Assembly: GCF_001748285.1 (NCBI RefSeq)
Contig: NZ_BDGT01000048.1
Location: forward strand, 1 to 34,865
Direction of reading: 5' to 3'
From: Thermogemmatispora onikobensis
Lineage (GTDB): Bacteria; Chloroflexota; Ktedonobacteria; Ktedonobacterales; Ktedonobacteraceae
DNA length: 34,865 bases
Shown here in pieces: positions 8,418 to 17,525 of this stretch. Under the pieces are notes generated by a model. The model ran no database searches. It was given only the letters and a program-made list of their open reading frames with translations, and had not been told where the DNA came from. Within the stretch, counting starts at the first letter, position 1, and every line of letters begins with the position of its first letter. Position numbers and translations under genes: made by a program.

Positions 8418-9682
8418 AGTGATCCCTCCCGCTGTGGCGCTAGGGCGCTGGCCGATCTTGCTGGCAGCAGTGCCTGATAGAGTTCGAATAGATGAAATTG
8501 CTCGCGGTTCCAGTTGAACTCGCGGCGAGCGATCTCGAGGGCGTGCTCTCTCATGCGCTCCAGTGCCTTCTGATCGTGGATGACCCGATTGATGGTAGTG
8601 GCGACGGTAGCCGGATCACGTGATGGCTCGACGACTCCCAACTCGTGGGCCTGAATCAGCTCGGCAATCACATCGAGCTGAGAGCTGAGTACGGGAAGCC
8701 CTGCCATCAAGTACTCGAAGAACTTATTGGGCAGGCAGTAGCGAATACTCAGTGAGTAATCAGGCGGAAGCAAGGTCAGGCCGAGATCGGCTGAGGCAGT
8801 CCAGGCCAGGAGTTCCTCGTAGGGAACGGGAGGCAGCAGTTTCACACGTTGCTCCACCCCAAGCTCGGCGATCAGTTTCTGCAGTTTCTGATGTGTCGGC
8901 TCGCGAGCTGCCCCGAGCATGACAATCACGACGTCTGGCTCTAAAAATGGAGCAGCTCGCACAAGCAGATCAAGGCCACGGTTTTCCTGAAGATTCCCCT
9001 GATAGAGGGCAATACGGGTAGCATTGGATAAGCCTAATTTTTCACGGAGAAGATTGGTGCGCGCAACCTGGTGGTAGGGTGGCACATTGCGCAGGAGTGT
9101 GACACGCTGTCCGCCATACTCGCGCTCGATGAGGGAGACAATGGGGGGAGAGACAGCGATCACCCCCTGGCTGCGCCTCACAAGGTAGCTCAGCACCCGC
9201 CGTGCAATGGCGAGGAGGCGCGGCCAACGCTGGACCGCTCGATCTGCCAGCGGCAACTCTGGTGAATCAAAGATCAAGGGCTTACGTCGCAGTCTGGCTG
9301 CCACATAGGCGGCGGGTAGTGCATGCTCCACAAATGAATGGTAGATGTCGGCCTCTTCTCGAAGGAGATGGAGAGTGCTCAGTACATTGATGCGGAGTAG
9401 TTTGACCAGAAACCAGGGCTTAAAACGCGCTGGGATAAACCAGGCGGGCATGACGATATGCTTCAGCCTGATCCCCTGGTGAATCTCCTCATGGGGGGAG
9501 GAGCGCGACCCGACAACATCCACAATTGTAACCTGCAGACCTGCCTCCTTCAGAGCAGTGGCAGTGCGCCACAGACGCGCATCGCCGCGGGCCGGAGCAA
9601 ACCTGAGCATGACGACGCGCTGCCCCTGAAAAAGTGGCGAGAGGCCAGCAGCCACATCTTGAGCTTCAGATAACATAGTCAT
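8414..9682 (-). CDS. GT4-family glycosyltransferase (tandem copy 1)
   Basis: A 422-residue GT-B enzyme matching its downstream neighbour along its whole length (ADIYHSFVEHALPAAYVA, VIAVSPPIVSLIE, LLRNVPPYHQ, ALYQGNLQENRGLDLLVRA, KFFEYLMAGLPVLSS). The two probably arose by tandem duplication. Compared with the neighbour, HAHD has become HSFV and FEAHE has become FDSPE, losing histidines in the N-terminal domain, so acceptor choice or activity may differ. The ATG at 9682 overlaps the flippase stop by 4 nt (ATGA). Role: one sugar-addition step in exopolysaccharide repeat-unit assembly. Confidence 0.9.
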   Translation of the reverse strand: MTMLSEAQDVAAGLSPLFQGQRVVMLRFAPARGDARLWRTATALKEAGLQVTIVDVVGSRSSPHEEIHQGIRLKHIVMPAWFIPARFKPWFLVKLLRINVLSTLHLLREEADIYHSFVEHALPAAYVAARLRRKPLIFDSPELPLADRAVQRWPRLLAIARRVLSYLVRRSQGVIAVSPPIVSLIEREYGGQRVTLLRNVPPYHQVARTNLLREKLGLSNATRIALYQGNLQENRGLDLLVRAAPFLEPDVVIVMLGAAREPTHQKLQKLIAELGVEQRVKLLPPVPYEELLAWTASADLGLTLLPPDYSLSIRYCLPNKFFEYLMAGLPVLSSQLDVIAELIQAHELGVVEPSRDPATVATTINRVIHDQKALERMREHALEIARREFNWNREQFHLFELYQALLPARSASALAPQREGSL

Positions 9683-11361
9683 AGACTTCTTTTTACACTC
9701 CTTCCGGGAAAGGAATGGCGCAGACGGGAGAGCTGCCGCAGTGGCAGGCGTGCCAATAGCAGCAGAATGACAACATAGGCCAACCAGATCAGTCCATAAA
9801 GGACGGCGCTACTCAACGGATCAAGGCCTTGGGCCAGGAAGGCTGCGATGAAGTAGAGAGCGATCCCAATGGCCAGTGCGCTGAGAAAGAAACCGATCTC
9901 GAAGGGCACAGGGTACATCTGGTTATTCACCAGGTAGGCCAGGAGCGAGAGGAACGCATAGGCCACCAGTGTCGAGAAGGCTGCTCCTAGTGCACCAGTG
10001 AGTGGAATAAGCAACACATTCAACACCACGTTAAAAATGGCTGCCTCTGCCGTAAGAACCACTGCGTACCATGTTTTTCTCTTTATCGATATTCCTACAT
10101 TGAAAACATTGTAGATGCCGTAGAAGACCATAGACATGGCCACCAATGAGATCACGGGCGAGGCTCCATGATAGCTATCTGGGAAGAGGACTTCCAGCAA
10201 AAATTTCCCGGCCAGCGAGAGGCCAAAGGCGGCTACCAGGAGGACGACGCTGAACCAGCGGAAGATCAACCTGAAGATCTGGGGGGCATCGCGGCGACGC
10301 GCCACGGAGAACATCGTCGTCGGCCAGGCCAGATTGAAAGGGGAGATGACCAGTACGCCCAAGACGTTGCCCAGCGTATAGGCGATCGAGTAGCTGGCAG
10401 TTTCCGCCAGTGAGCCAAAGCGACTCAGCAGATAGCGGTCCGAGAGCTGCAGCACCCAGACAGACACGAAGCTTGCCACCAGGGGCACGCCAAAGGACAA
10501 CATATTGCGCGCCATTTCGCGGTCAAAAGTCAAGCCCGCTTCCCAGAGGATCACCGGCAGCATACTGAAAACTACGATGGCATATCCGCTGGCCGTGCCC
10601 AGCAAGGCCCCGGTCATGCCCAGATGCAATGGTCCTATGTAGAGTAAGGTTGCGACAAGGCCCACGAGTAGATTGGCGATTGAAAGGGTCGCATAGAGCG
10701 TAGGGCGGTTCTCGGCTCGCAGCCAGGCCAGGCCCGGCACGCTCAAATTCTGCAGCAATACTACCAGGGCGGCTGCCTGTACTGGCGCTGTCAGGAGGGG
10801 TGACTGGAAGAGGAGCAGGGCGATGAAGGCCGCGCCTAGCGACATGGCTAGCGTTACCGCGATCGAGATCGCCAGGAGCAGCCCTACTACGGTCGAAAGC
10901 ACGCGCAGTCGCTCGCGGCGTGATTCGTAGTCGTAGCCATAGGCGCGGAAGAAGGCATTCCCTAAGCCGAGCTGTGTGATGCCGGCGATCAGCGAAATGG
11001 CCGCGAGCAGCACGGAGAGGGCGCCATACTCGTCGCGCGAGAGAGTGTGTGTCAGGAGTGGGGCCAGCACAAGCGAGGTCAGAGGGCCTGCCAGAGAAGA
11101 GAGGGCATAGATCCCACTGCTCTTCACCAGGGTACGCAGCTGACCCACGTAGCCATTGCTCTTCTCTTGGGCTGGTGCTGGAGTAGTGGGTCCCGACGTC
11201 GTCGGCGAGGCTGGCGCAGCTGGTGGGGCTGCCATCGCTGGCTGTGCCGGCTGGACTGGTCGTGCTATCTGCACCGCTGGTGTTGGCTGATAGCCCGGCG
11301 CGTACTGTGGATACTGCGGCCCCGGGTAGGCTGGATAGGGCTGTTGTGTTGTTGGCTTCAA
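9679..11361 (-). CDS. Wzx-like polysaccharide flippase (MATE/MOP superfamily)
   Basis: A 560-residue multi-pass membrane protein. The first 75 or so residues are a Pro/Ala/Gln-rich, low-complexity cytoplasmic tail (PAYPGPQYPQYAPGYQP and similar). About 12-14 hydrophobic helices follow, with the MOP-family opening GIYALSSLAGPLTSLVLAPL and the typical LSRDEYGALSVLLA. It should flip the undecaprenyl-linked repeat unit outward before polymerisation. The start is TTG at 11361, overlapping the preceding stop as TTGA; a GAGGGGGAAG site lies just upstream. The long Pro-rich extension is unusual for Wzx and could contact other assembly proteins (inference). Confidence 0.9.
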   Translation of the reverse strand: MKPTTQQPYPAYPGPQYPQYAPGYQPTPAVQIARPVQPAQPAMAAPPAAPASPTTSGPTTPAPAQEKSNGYVGQLRTLVKSSGIYALSSLAGPLTSLVLAPLLTHTLSRDEYGALSVLLAAISLIAGITQLGLGNAFFRAYGYDYESRRERLRVLSTVVGLLLAISIAVTLAMSLGAAFIALLLFQSPLLTAPVQAAALVVLLQNLSVPGLAWLRAENRPTLYATLSIANLLVGLVATLLYIGPLHLGMTGALLGTASGYAIVVFSMLPVILWEAGLTFDREMARNMLSFGVPLVASFVSVWVLQLSDRYLLSRFGSLAETASYSIAYTLGNVLGVLVISPFNLAWPTTMFSVARRRDAPQIFRLIFRWFSVVLLVAAFGLSLAGKFLLEVLFPDSYHGASPVISLVAMSMVFYGIYNVFNVGISIKRKTWYAVVLTAEAAIFNVVLNVLLIPLTGALGAAFSTLVAYAFLSLLAYLVNNQMYPVPFEIGFFLSALAIGIALYFIAAFLAQGLDPLSSAVLYGLIWLAYVVILLLLARLPLRQLSRLRHSFPGRSVKRSL

Positions 11362-13604
11362 TCCTCAACTTCCCCCTCTAGGCCGTTACGGGCCACCGTT
11401 TCTGTAAGGAGCTGCTCCAACGCTGCCCAGCCAGAAGCCCGGAGCAGAGCCCTGCGGAAAGTCTCCGGACTATGCTGAGTGGCGATATAGGCTCTGGCTG
11501 CCCGCCCCATCTGGCGGCAGAGAGCAGGATTGTCAAGCAGGCGCACGAGGGCGTTCGCTGTCTCCTCGGTATCTGCCGGTCTCACGGCAATGCCGCGTCC
11601 CTCTGCGAGCAGCAAGGCATTTGAGGGAGGGCGAGTTGAAGCAATCACAGCACAGCCAGCGGCCATTGCCTCCAACACGGCCATTGAGAAGCAGGCTCCG
11701 CGGGTACTAGTGTAGAGAAAAATATCGCTGATCGACAGGAGACGGGCAATCTCTGGTGCAGACAGCTCGCCCCAGAGAGCGCAATGGTCATGGAGCTGGA
11801 GCCGATCGATCGTTCGCTCAAGCTCCTGGCGCAGAGGTCCATCTCCGGCGATAATCAGGCGCACTCTGGCGCGGGCTGTTGGCTTTAACCGCTCCAGGGC
11901 GCGAGCCAGACTTGCCAGCGCGAGATCGAGGCCTTTCTCTGGTGTGAGGCGGCAGGCGATCGCCACCACCATATCGTCCGGTCTGAATCCATATTCCTGG
12001 CGGCGGCCTGCGCGTTCCTCCTCTGAGGGCACTGGGTAGCGTTCGATATTGACCATGCTGGCGAAGCGTACCACGCGGCTGGCGGGGATGCCGAAGCGCG
12101 CCGCCATCGTCTCCACGCCATCGCCTGGGACACCTGGTACCAGATACTGGTCAACGCGCCGGGCTGCTAAGCGGAGCATCAAGCGATAGGAGGGCCAGTA
12201 GCACCACTCCTGCAGGCGCCCGATGAGGCGACGCAGGCGGCTGCGGTGGGCGAGCAGGCGCCGACGCTCGGCCAGGTGGAGTGGATGAATGTCCTCCTGA
12301 AGCAGGGTCAAATGGCCATGATCGATGCAAACCACGCGCGCGCCAGCCAGATGACCCAGCGGAGCGGAAAGCAAGGCAGAGAAGACGGCATCCTGCGGCA
12401 GGACGAGATCGAAGGCGGTCCCTTGACGCAGCAAGGCGAAGAGCCTGGCGGCGCCAGTCAAAACATAGAACCAGACAAATGGAAAGTGAGAGGCGCCCAT
12501 CCAGGAGCGGCCAAAACGGTGAATGACATATTTACCGGTCTCCTGGTCGGTAATGGCTCGGGTGAGGTATTCCATGCGCCAGTGGCCTTGCGTCGCTTCT
12601 TCGATGCCTTCCAGGACGGTGAGGACTCCGCCAATGGCTGGGAAGGCCGGGAGCGGGACGCAGACGCGCAGTTGACTGGGAGTGCTCGCCGGACGTGGAA
12701 AGAGGCGAGGTTGCCAGAAGCGCCAAAGGCGCGCGCTCAAGGAGTGTCGGGCGTGCCACCAGCGGGAGCGCAGGCGGCGCAGCCAGCTCTCTGAATAGTG
12801 CTGCCAGTGCTGGCGGGCGCGAACGCAAACCTCGCTCTTTGTCGAGGCTGCCAAAGCATCCAGCAAAGCAATCTGGAGAGCCAGCTCCTGGGCTGTAACC
12901 AGGCAGCGCGTAGCCAGGTCGCGATAGGGCCAGAAACGTCCAGCGAACTCACACAGGCTCCGTTCAAAGGTAGTCAGTGCTCGTTGGTATAGCTCTCGAC
13001 TTACCTCCTCACAGGCGGGCCAATACTCTATCAGTTCATGGAGGCTGAGCAAAGCCAATGCCATGCCAGTGAAGCTATGGGTGGCTGGATAAATGGCCAG
13101 CTCTTCAAAGAAGATCCCATCAGCATAGAGGGGGGAGTAGATGCCTCCATCCAGAATATCGCAATGGAAAGTCTTCAGGCAGCGCTCCAGGGCCAGCATA
13201 TACGCCTGATCACCTGTCATGCTCAGAGCGCGCAGCAAGACGGCCAGGACGCAGCTCTGCACAGGAGCGGAGAGGCAAAGCGTGGGGCCTCCACCTGGTC
13301 GGAGCAAGACGAGCGGCCAGCCGCCTGCGCCGTTGCCGAGAGGCTGCTCCAGAGCGAGCAAGCGCCTGGCATCTTCGAGGAAGAGATCCCTTTCCCGGTG
13401 ATCACCGCCCACTAGAGAGCGGTTCCAATGGGTCAGGGCGCGGCAGGCTGTTTGCAGGGCAGCCGTGCTGGTAACCAGCGGATTACTCTGGCTCAGGCAA
13501 TGCTTTAGCACCGCCGTAGGGTAGGGGCCGGGCTGCTGAGGCCAGCCACCTTCCTGATGCTCACTACCGCTACGCACTTTTTCATATTCATAAGAGATAG
13601 ACAT
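11358..13604 (-). CDS. fusion: glucuronyl C5-epimerase-like (alpha/alpha) domain + GT4 glycosyltransferase
   Basis: About 748 residues in two parts. The N-terminal 300 residues are helix-rich and contain DGGIYSPLYADGIFFEELAIYPATH split by short gaps, then SFTGMALALLSLHEL. This resembles the pattern of the D-glucuronyl C5-epimerase C-terminal domain and related toroid folds, an eyeball similarity. The C-terminal part (from about 320) is a GT4 transferase: FDLVLPQDAVFSALL, VACRLTPEKGLDLALASL-like text, LIIAGDGPLRQELE and SMAVLEAMAAGCAVIAS. The first Glu of the usual EX7E motif appears replaced by Ala. The ATG at 13604 has GGAG 8 nt upstream, whereas the ATG at 13625 has no such site, so I chose 13604. 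It overlaps the flippase start by 4 nt. A fused epimerase-transferase could modify and add a uronic acid, fitting the uronate-making genes upstream. Confidence 0.82.
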   Translation of the reverse strand: MSISYEYEKVRSGSEHQEGGWPQQPGPYPTAVLKHCLSQSNPLVTSTAALQTACRALTHWNRSLVGGDHRERDLFLEDARRLLALEQPLGNGAGGWPLVLLRPGGGPTLCLSAPVQSCVLAVLLRALSMTGDQAYMLALERCLKTFHCDILDGGIYSPLYADGIFFEELAIYPATHSFTGMALALLSLHELIEYWPACEEVSRELYQRALTTFERSLCEFAGRFWPYRDLATRCLVTAQELALQIALLDALAASTKSEVCVRARQHWQHYSESWLRRLRSRWWHARHSLSARLWRFWQPRLFPRPASTPSQLRVCVPLPAFPAIGGVLTVLEGIEEATQGHWRMEYLTRAITDQETGKYVIHRFGRSWMGASHFPFVWFYVLTGAARLFALLRQGTAFDLVLPQDAVFSALLSAPLGHLAGARVVCIDHGHLTLLQEDIHPLHLAERRRLLAHRSRLRRLIGRLQEWCYWPSYRLMLRLAARRVDQYLVPGVPGDGVETMAARFGIPASRVVRFASMVNIERYPVPSEEERAGRRQEYGFRPDDMVVAIACRLTPEKGLDLALASLARALERLKPTARARVRLIIAGDGPLRQELERTIDRLQLHDHCALWGELSAPEIARLLSISDIFLYTSTRGACFSMAVLEAMAAGCAVIASTRPPSNALLLAEGRGIAVRPADTEETANALVRLLDNPALCRQMGRAARAYIATQHSPETFRRALLRASGWAALEQLLTETVARNGLEGEVED

Positions 13605-13654
13605 TGATTTTCTCCAGAAATGCATCTGTCAGATCGAAGAGATCGGATGATATA

Positions 13655-15184
13655 TCATGACTCGCGCATAGGTGCAGGTGTATCCTTCGTAGCAGAATGA
13701 GAGGCCAGGCTGGCCAGCAGCAGAGGAGAAGAGAGTAGGCCAAGCATCAGCCAACCGAAGCAGGCCAGCGGTGGCAGAGTCCAGCCATTGATACTGATGC
13801 TATTGATGCACAGCGCTCCGACCGCAGCCAGGCCACCGGCGAGCAAAGCGCGCTGGCGCTGATCGCACAGTCGCCAGGTGCACCAGGCTTTCCACAGGTA
13901 GCAAATCAGGAGGGCGAGGAAGGCCACCAATACGGGGAGGCCGCCCATTGCTCCGAATTCCAGATAGGAATCGTGGGGATGAGCCAGAGGCACATACTGG
14001 AGCGGCGAGCGATAGGGGGCCGAGTCCTGCATATAGATACTCAAGCCGAAGCCCACCCCCGTGAACGGGTAAGCCATGATGACATTCAAGGCCGTTTCCC
14101 AGGCGCCCAAGCGCAGCGATAGCTCCCCCTGGCCTGTCAGGTGGGCGAAGAGGAGCTGGAGTTGATCAGAGAAGAAGAGGATCAGAATCAGTGAGACGAG
14201 GAAGATGCTCAAGGCGATCTGCAGGCGCAATCTCCAGCTGTCCACAAAGAGCAAGAAGAAAACCAGGCCACAGCAGGCGGCTACCCAGGCACCACCGCTG
14301 AACGTGAAGAGCAATGCCGGACCGATCACCAGCGCTTCACCAAGATAGAGCAGGCGGGCCAGCCAGAAGCGACTATGCGCGTAGAGACCCAGTGGAATGA
14401 AGAGGACAAAGGCGAAGAATGTTCCATTCCAGTTCGGATCGATAAAGAATCCCCCTACGCGCTGGACGCCGGTATCACCGAGAGTAAAATTCGAAACGCT
14501 CTTCAGAAAAGGATCGTGGAGGGAAGTGCCCAGGAGAAATTTACCTGTCAGTGCGATGACAATTGTATGAACGGCGATCAGAGCGCCGACGGCTGCCAGG
14601 AACTCCAGGACCAGCCAGAGGCTTTTCAGATTGCGCGCCGTATTGAGACCCAGCCAGAAGAAGAGGAAGGAGCCGACAATGATATTGGGATAGTAGAAGA
14701 GGGCGTCATCCAGATTAGTGGCTCCGCGCAGGGCGGGAAAGAGGGTCAAGCCCAAAAAGAGGAGCCAGAGCCAGAGCGGGCGAGGCTCCACCCAGGGGCG
14801 CTGCTGGGAGCGACCGAGGAAAAAGACCAGCAAAAGGGCAAGCGCGAGCAGCTGAGCCGTCGCGATGAGGGACATATAGAAATCAAGGTAGAGATGAACC
14901 AGGGCGACGGTCACCGTCAGGATCTCGTCGCAGCGCAGGTAAAGCAGCAAAGCCAAAAACAGCAGCCCGGTGATCAACGCGGTTGCCATCGAAGCGGCCT
15001 GACGAGTCACGCTGGTTGAGGGAATCACAGTGCCAACCAGCAAAGGGGCGAAAACCTCCACCATGCCCACTACAATCAAAGCTCCGATAAGGAGAGCAAT
15101 AAGCCCTGTGGAGGGAGTGATCAACCCCCTCCCTCCACGCTCGCTTGACGCTGAACGCTGTGTTGTCTTCTGAACGATGCTCAT
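13655..15184 (-). CDS. Wzy/O-antigen-ligase-like polysaccharide polymerase
   Basis: A 509-residue integral membrane protein with about 12 hydrophobic segments and a large periplasm-type loop containing HPHDSYLEFGAMGGLPVL, the Wzy_C/WaaL signature region. An RLGAWETALNVIMAYPFTGVG stretch, read with its gaps, matches the loop typical of this family. It should polymerise flipped repeat units outside the membrane. It begins 8 nt after the Wzz-BY-kinase stop. Polymerase and ligase members cannot be told apart by sequence alone; the presence of Wzx and Wzz nearby favours polymerase. Confidence 0.88.
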   Translation of the reverse strand: MSIVQKTTQRSASSERGGRGLITPSTGLIALLIGALIVVGMVEVFAPLLVGTVIPSTSVTRQAASMATALITGLLFLALLLYLRCDEILTVTVALVHLYLDFYMSLIATAQLLALALLLVFFLGRSQQRPWVEPRPLWLWLLFLGLTLFPALRGATNLDDALFYYPNIIVGSFLFFWLGLNTARNLKSLWLVLEFLAAVGALIAVHTIVIALTGKFLLGTSLHDPFLKSVSNFTLGDTGVQRVGGFFIDPNWNGTFFAFVLFIPLGLYAHSRFWLARLLYLGEALVIGPALLFTFSGGAWVAACCGLVFFLLFVDSWRLRLQIALSIFLVSLILILFFSDQLQLLFAHLTGQGELSLRLGAWETALNVIMAYPFTGVGFGLSIYMQDSAPYRSPLQYVPLAHPHDSYLEFGAMGGLPVLVAFLALLICYLWKAWCTWRLCDQRQRALLAGGLAAVGALCINSISINGWTLPPLACFGWLMLGLLSSPLLLASLASHSATKDTPAPMRES

Positions 15185-15192
15185 AGCCTCTC

Positions 15193-17256
15193 TTATCGCT
15201 CTCCGCGCTGTCTATGTGGTTCTATCGAAGGCATCTCCAGCGTTTTCAAATCAGTGATATCGGAACCGCGCTGTCCTGGAGGCGGAGCGGGGCTTTCAGC
15301 TGCCTCCCCTGCAGTGGGAGCGTTGGGGCTAGCGAGACGCTCACGTGTCAGACGAGGGCGGGCTGGCACCGGCGAGCTTTTCCCATCTGCCCCAGATCCG
15401 ACTCCTGCCGTAGAAGTCATGACCCGTTGGACCTGAGCGGGAGTGGCCGGCTCCGTCGGTGGCTGTCCCAAGCCTGAACGTTGCTGGCTAGCCGTTGCTG
15501 CCAGTCCTCTCGGCTGTGGAGTGGGCGAAAGCTGGCTTACTCCCCGTGGCAATGCTGGCGAGAGTTCTCGCTCGGCCAGAGCGGCCTGCGGGTGATCCTG
15601 ACCCCAGCGGCTGCTGGCAAGTGCTGCCCCTGACTGCTCGCTCTGCTCGTCGCCTGCGGCCTGATAGTAGTAGGGGGTGATACTGCCGCGCTGCTGTTGC
15701 TGCTTGTTGACGACGCAGCCGATGATACGTACACCTGTCTGACGCAGGAGAGCTCGCGCCTGGCGGATATGCTCCTTCCGGGCGCGGGTGATGTCGACCA
15801 CCAACAGAGCGCTGTCGACTCGTGAGGCCAGGATACTGGCATCGGCCAGGCCCAACAGCGGCGGTGCATCGAAGATCACGATGTCGAAATAGTAGTCTGC
15901 CAGGTTCGACAGCAAGTTACGCATGGCCTGCGAATCCAGTAGCTCGGGAGGATTCGGTGGCAGATGCCCGGCTGGCATCAGCCAGAGATTGGCAGTACTG
16001 GTCTCATAGAGGAAGCTATCGAGAATGCCTCCTTGCTCAGTTGGGCGCTTGCGTGAAGACGAGACACTTGGCAGAGGAGTCGTGGAAGATTGGCTCATGG
16101 CCATAATGGCGCTGCTCAGGCCAGCTTCAGCGGCAGAGATCCCAAAGAGGCGATGGAGCATTGGACGGCGCATGTCGGCATCCACAAGCAGGGTGCGTTT
16201 TCCTGCCTTCGCCATAAAGATTGCCAGATTCGCTGCGACCGTGCTCTTCCCCTCTCCTGGGACAGAGCTGGTGATCAAGAGATAGTTGACGGGCGTATCG
16301 ATGGAGCAGAAGCCGATATTGGTGCGAAGGATGCGGTAAGACTCAATGAGGCCGGCATGCTCCTTGGGGTTAAAGACCTCCTTCTCCTCCGAGGAGCGTA
16401 CTCGCCAGACGGTCGCGAGGACGGGATAGCCAAAGAGCTGAGCCAGCAGCTCGCCGGTGCGCACGCGCGTATCAAGCTGCTCCAGGAGCAGTGCCAGCAG
16501 CACACCAATCAGAAGGCCGGTTACCAGTCCTGCCCCAACATTGAGCAAGACACGGGGCTGAGACGGGCTCGTCGGAGGTGTGGCCTGCTGGACAATGCGC
16601 AGAATATTCCCGTTTTCCGCTTCTGTCAGCTCTAGCTGGACAAGAGCATCTTGGAGCTGTGAATAGCGGTCCTGCAGGGCCTTAAGGCGAGATTGCAGGA
16701 CACTGATCTGCTGCTGGTCGCTCGTGGTACTCTCAATTTTAGTAATTTGATTACTGACGCTATTGATTTGCTGTTCTGTAGAACTAAGCTCTTGTTGTAG
16801 CTGTTGCTGGGAACGCTGATTATCCTGTTGAATAGCAGCGTCTTGCTGCTTGATAAATGTCTGAGCGATATCATTAGCCAAAGCCGCGGCCCGTGTCGGG
16901 CTCTCATCCAGGACGGAGACCTTGAACAACTGGGTATTTGTCTCTGTAGTAGCGGAGACGCGCGAGGCCAGAGCGGAAGCACTCAGGCCTGGATAATGAG
17001 AAGCCACTTCTGTCAAGACTGGCTGGCTGGTGATCAGCATCGCCTCAGTATCGACGAGCTGGTCACTGGCCAGGAGATTATTATAATCAGCTAAATTGTT
17101 GCCTGTGCGGACGGTGACTTGCATAAGGACCGACGCCTGGTAGAGGGGAGTCATCAGCTTGCTGGCGATCAGGGCCCCAGAGCCGACCGCCACGCAGCAG
17201 ATGGCAACCAGCCACCAGCGCTTGGCCAGCACGGCTGCGTACTGAGCAATCGTCAT
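15193..17256 (-). CDS. Wzz-type polysaccharide co-polymerase fused to a BY-kinase (CapAB/CpsCD-like)
   Basis: A 687-residue chain-length regulator. TM1 lies at about 12-32, followed by an extracytoplasmic coiled-coil Wzz domain, a Pro-rich turn PPTSPSQPR (228-236), TM2 (about 238-258) and a cytoplasmic tyrosine autokinase. Kinase motifs are Walker A PGEGKST (333-339), Walker A' LLVDADMRRP (356-365) and Walker B VIFDAPP (460-466). A Tyr triplet YYY sits at 529-531, then come about 155 residues rich in Pro, Ser, Ala and Arg with no further tyrosine. BY-kinases usually end in a Tyr cluster, so the long tail is odd. It should control polymer length and export through cycles of Tyr phosphorylation. 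An AGAGAGGAA site precedes the ATG. Confidence 0.93.
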   Translation of the reverse strand: MTIAQYAAVLAKRWWLVAICCVAVGSGALIASKLMTPLYQASVLMQVTVRTGNNLADYNNLLASDQLVDTEAMLITSQPVLTEVASHYPGLSASALASRVSATTETNTQLFKVSVLDESPTRAAALANDIAQTFIKQQDAAIQQDNQRSQQQLQQELSSTEQQINSVSNQITKIESTTSDQQQISVLQSRLKALQDRYSQLQDALVQLELTEAENGNILRIVQQATPPTSPSQPRVLLNVGAGLVTGLLIGVLLALLLEQLDTRVRTGELLAQLFGYPVLATVWRVRSSEEKEVFNPKEHAGLIESYRILRTNIGFCSIDTPVNYLLITSSVPGEGKSTVAANLAIFMAKAGKRTLLVDADMRRPMLHRLFGISAAEAGLSSAIMAMSQSSTTPLPSVSSSRKRPTEQGGILDSFLYETSTANLWLMPAGHLPPNPPELLDSQAMRNLLSNLADYYFDIVIFDAPPLLGLADASILASRVDSALLVVDITRARKEHIRQARALLRQTGVRIIGCVVNKQQQQRGSITPYYYQAAGDEQSEQSGAALASSRWGQDHPQAALAERELSPALPRGVSQLSPTPQPRGLAATASQQRSGLGQPPTEPATPAQVQRVMTSTAGVGSGADGKSSPVPARPRLTRERLASPNAPTAGEAAESPAPPPGQRGSDITDLKTLEMPSIEPHRQRGER

Positions 17257-17525
17257 TCTAAGTGTTCCTCTCTTGCAGATACCTTTGCCCTGTCTTTGCT
17301 CTCGTTGTTATATGTATCGATCCTGGCTGCAAATGGTAAACTTCTCGGGAAAGAGTGGTAAGAAGGTCCTGCTCTCTGCATAAGCAGATCTGGTACCGGG
17401 CGATGCCAGGGCTGCCTCCTCTTCTTCCCAGAGACCGCGTCTACTTCTTTACCTGCTTTCTTGGCTGCCTGCCTCTTCTCGTCGAAGGTACCAACTGCGA
17501 TCGCTGGCTCCTGTATCCACACCAC

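Noticed and set aside
14375-15019. A 214-codon plus-strand frame opposite the Wzy-like gene, with many Glu/Gln residues
   Set aside because: It is the antisense shadow of a leucine-rich membrane protein; Gln/Glu richness follows from CTG/CTC codons on the other strand.
17253-17525. A 90-codon open frame immediately after the initiating sugar transferase stop, in the same frame, ending in an ATGA overlap with the Wzz-BY-kinase start
   Set aside because: The product has no recognisable motif and reads as basic, low-complexity translation of an intergenic leader; it starts only at GTG next to the stop. Read-through is conceivable but unsupported.
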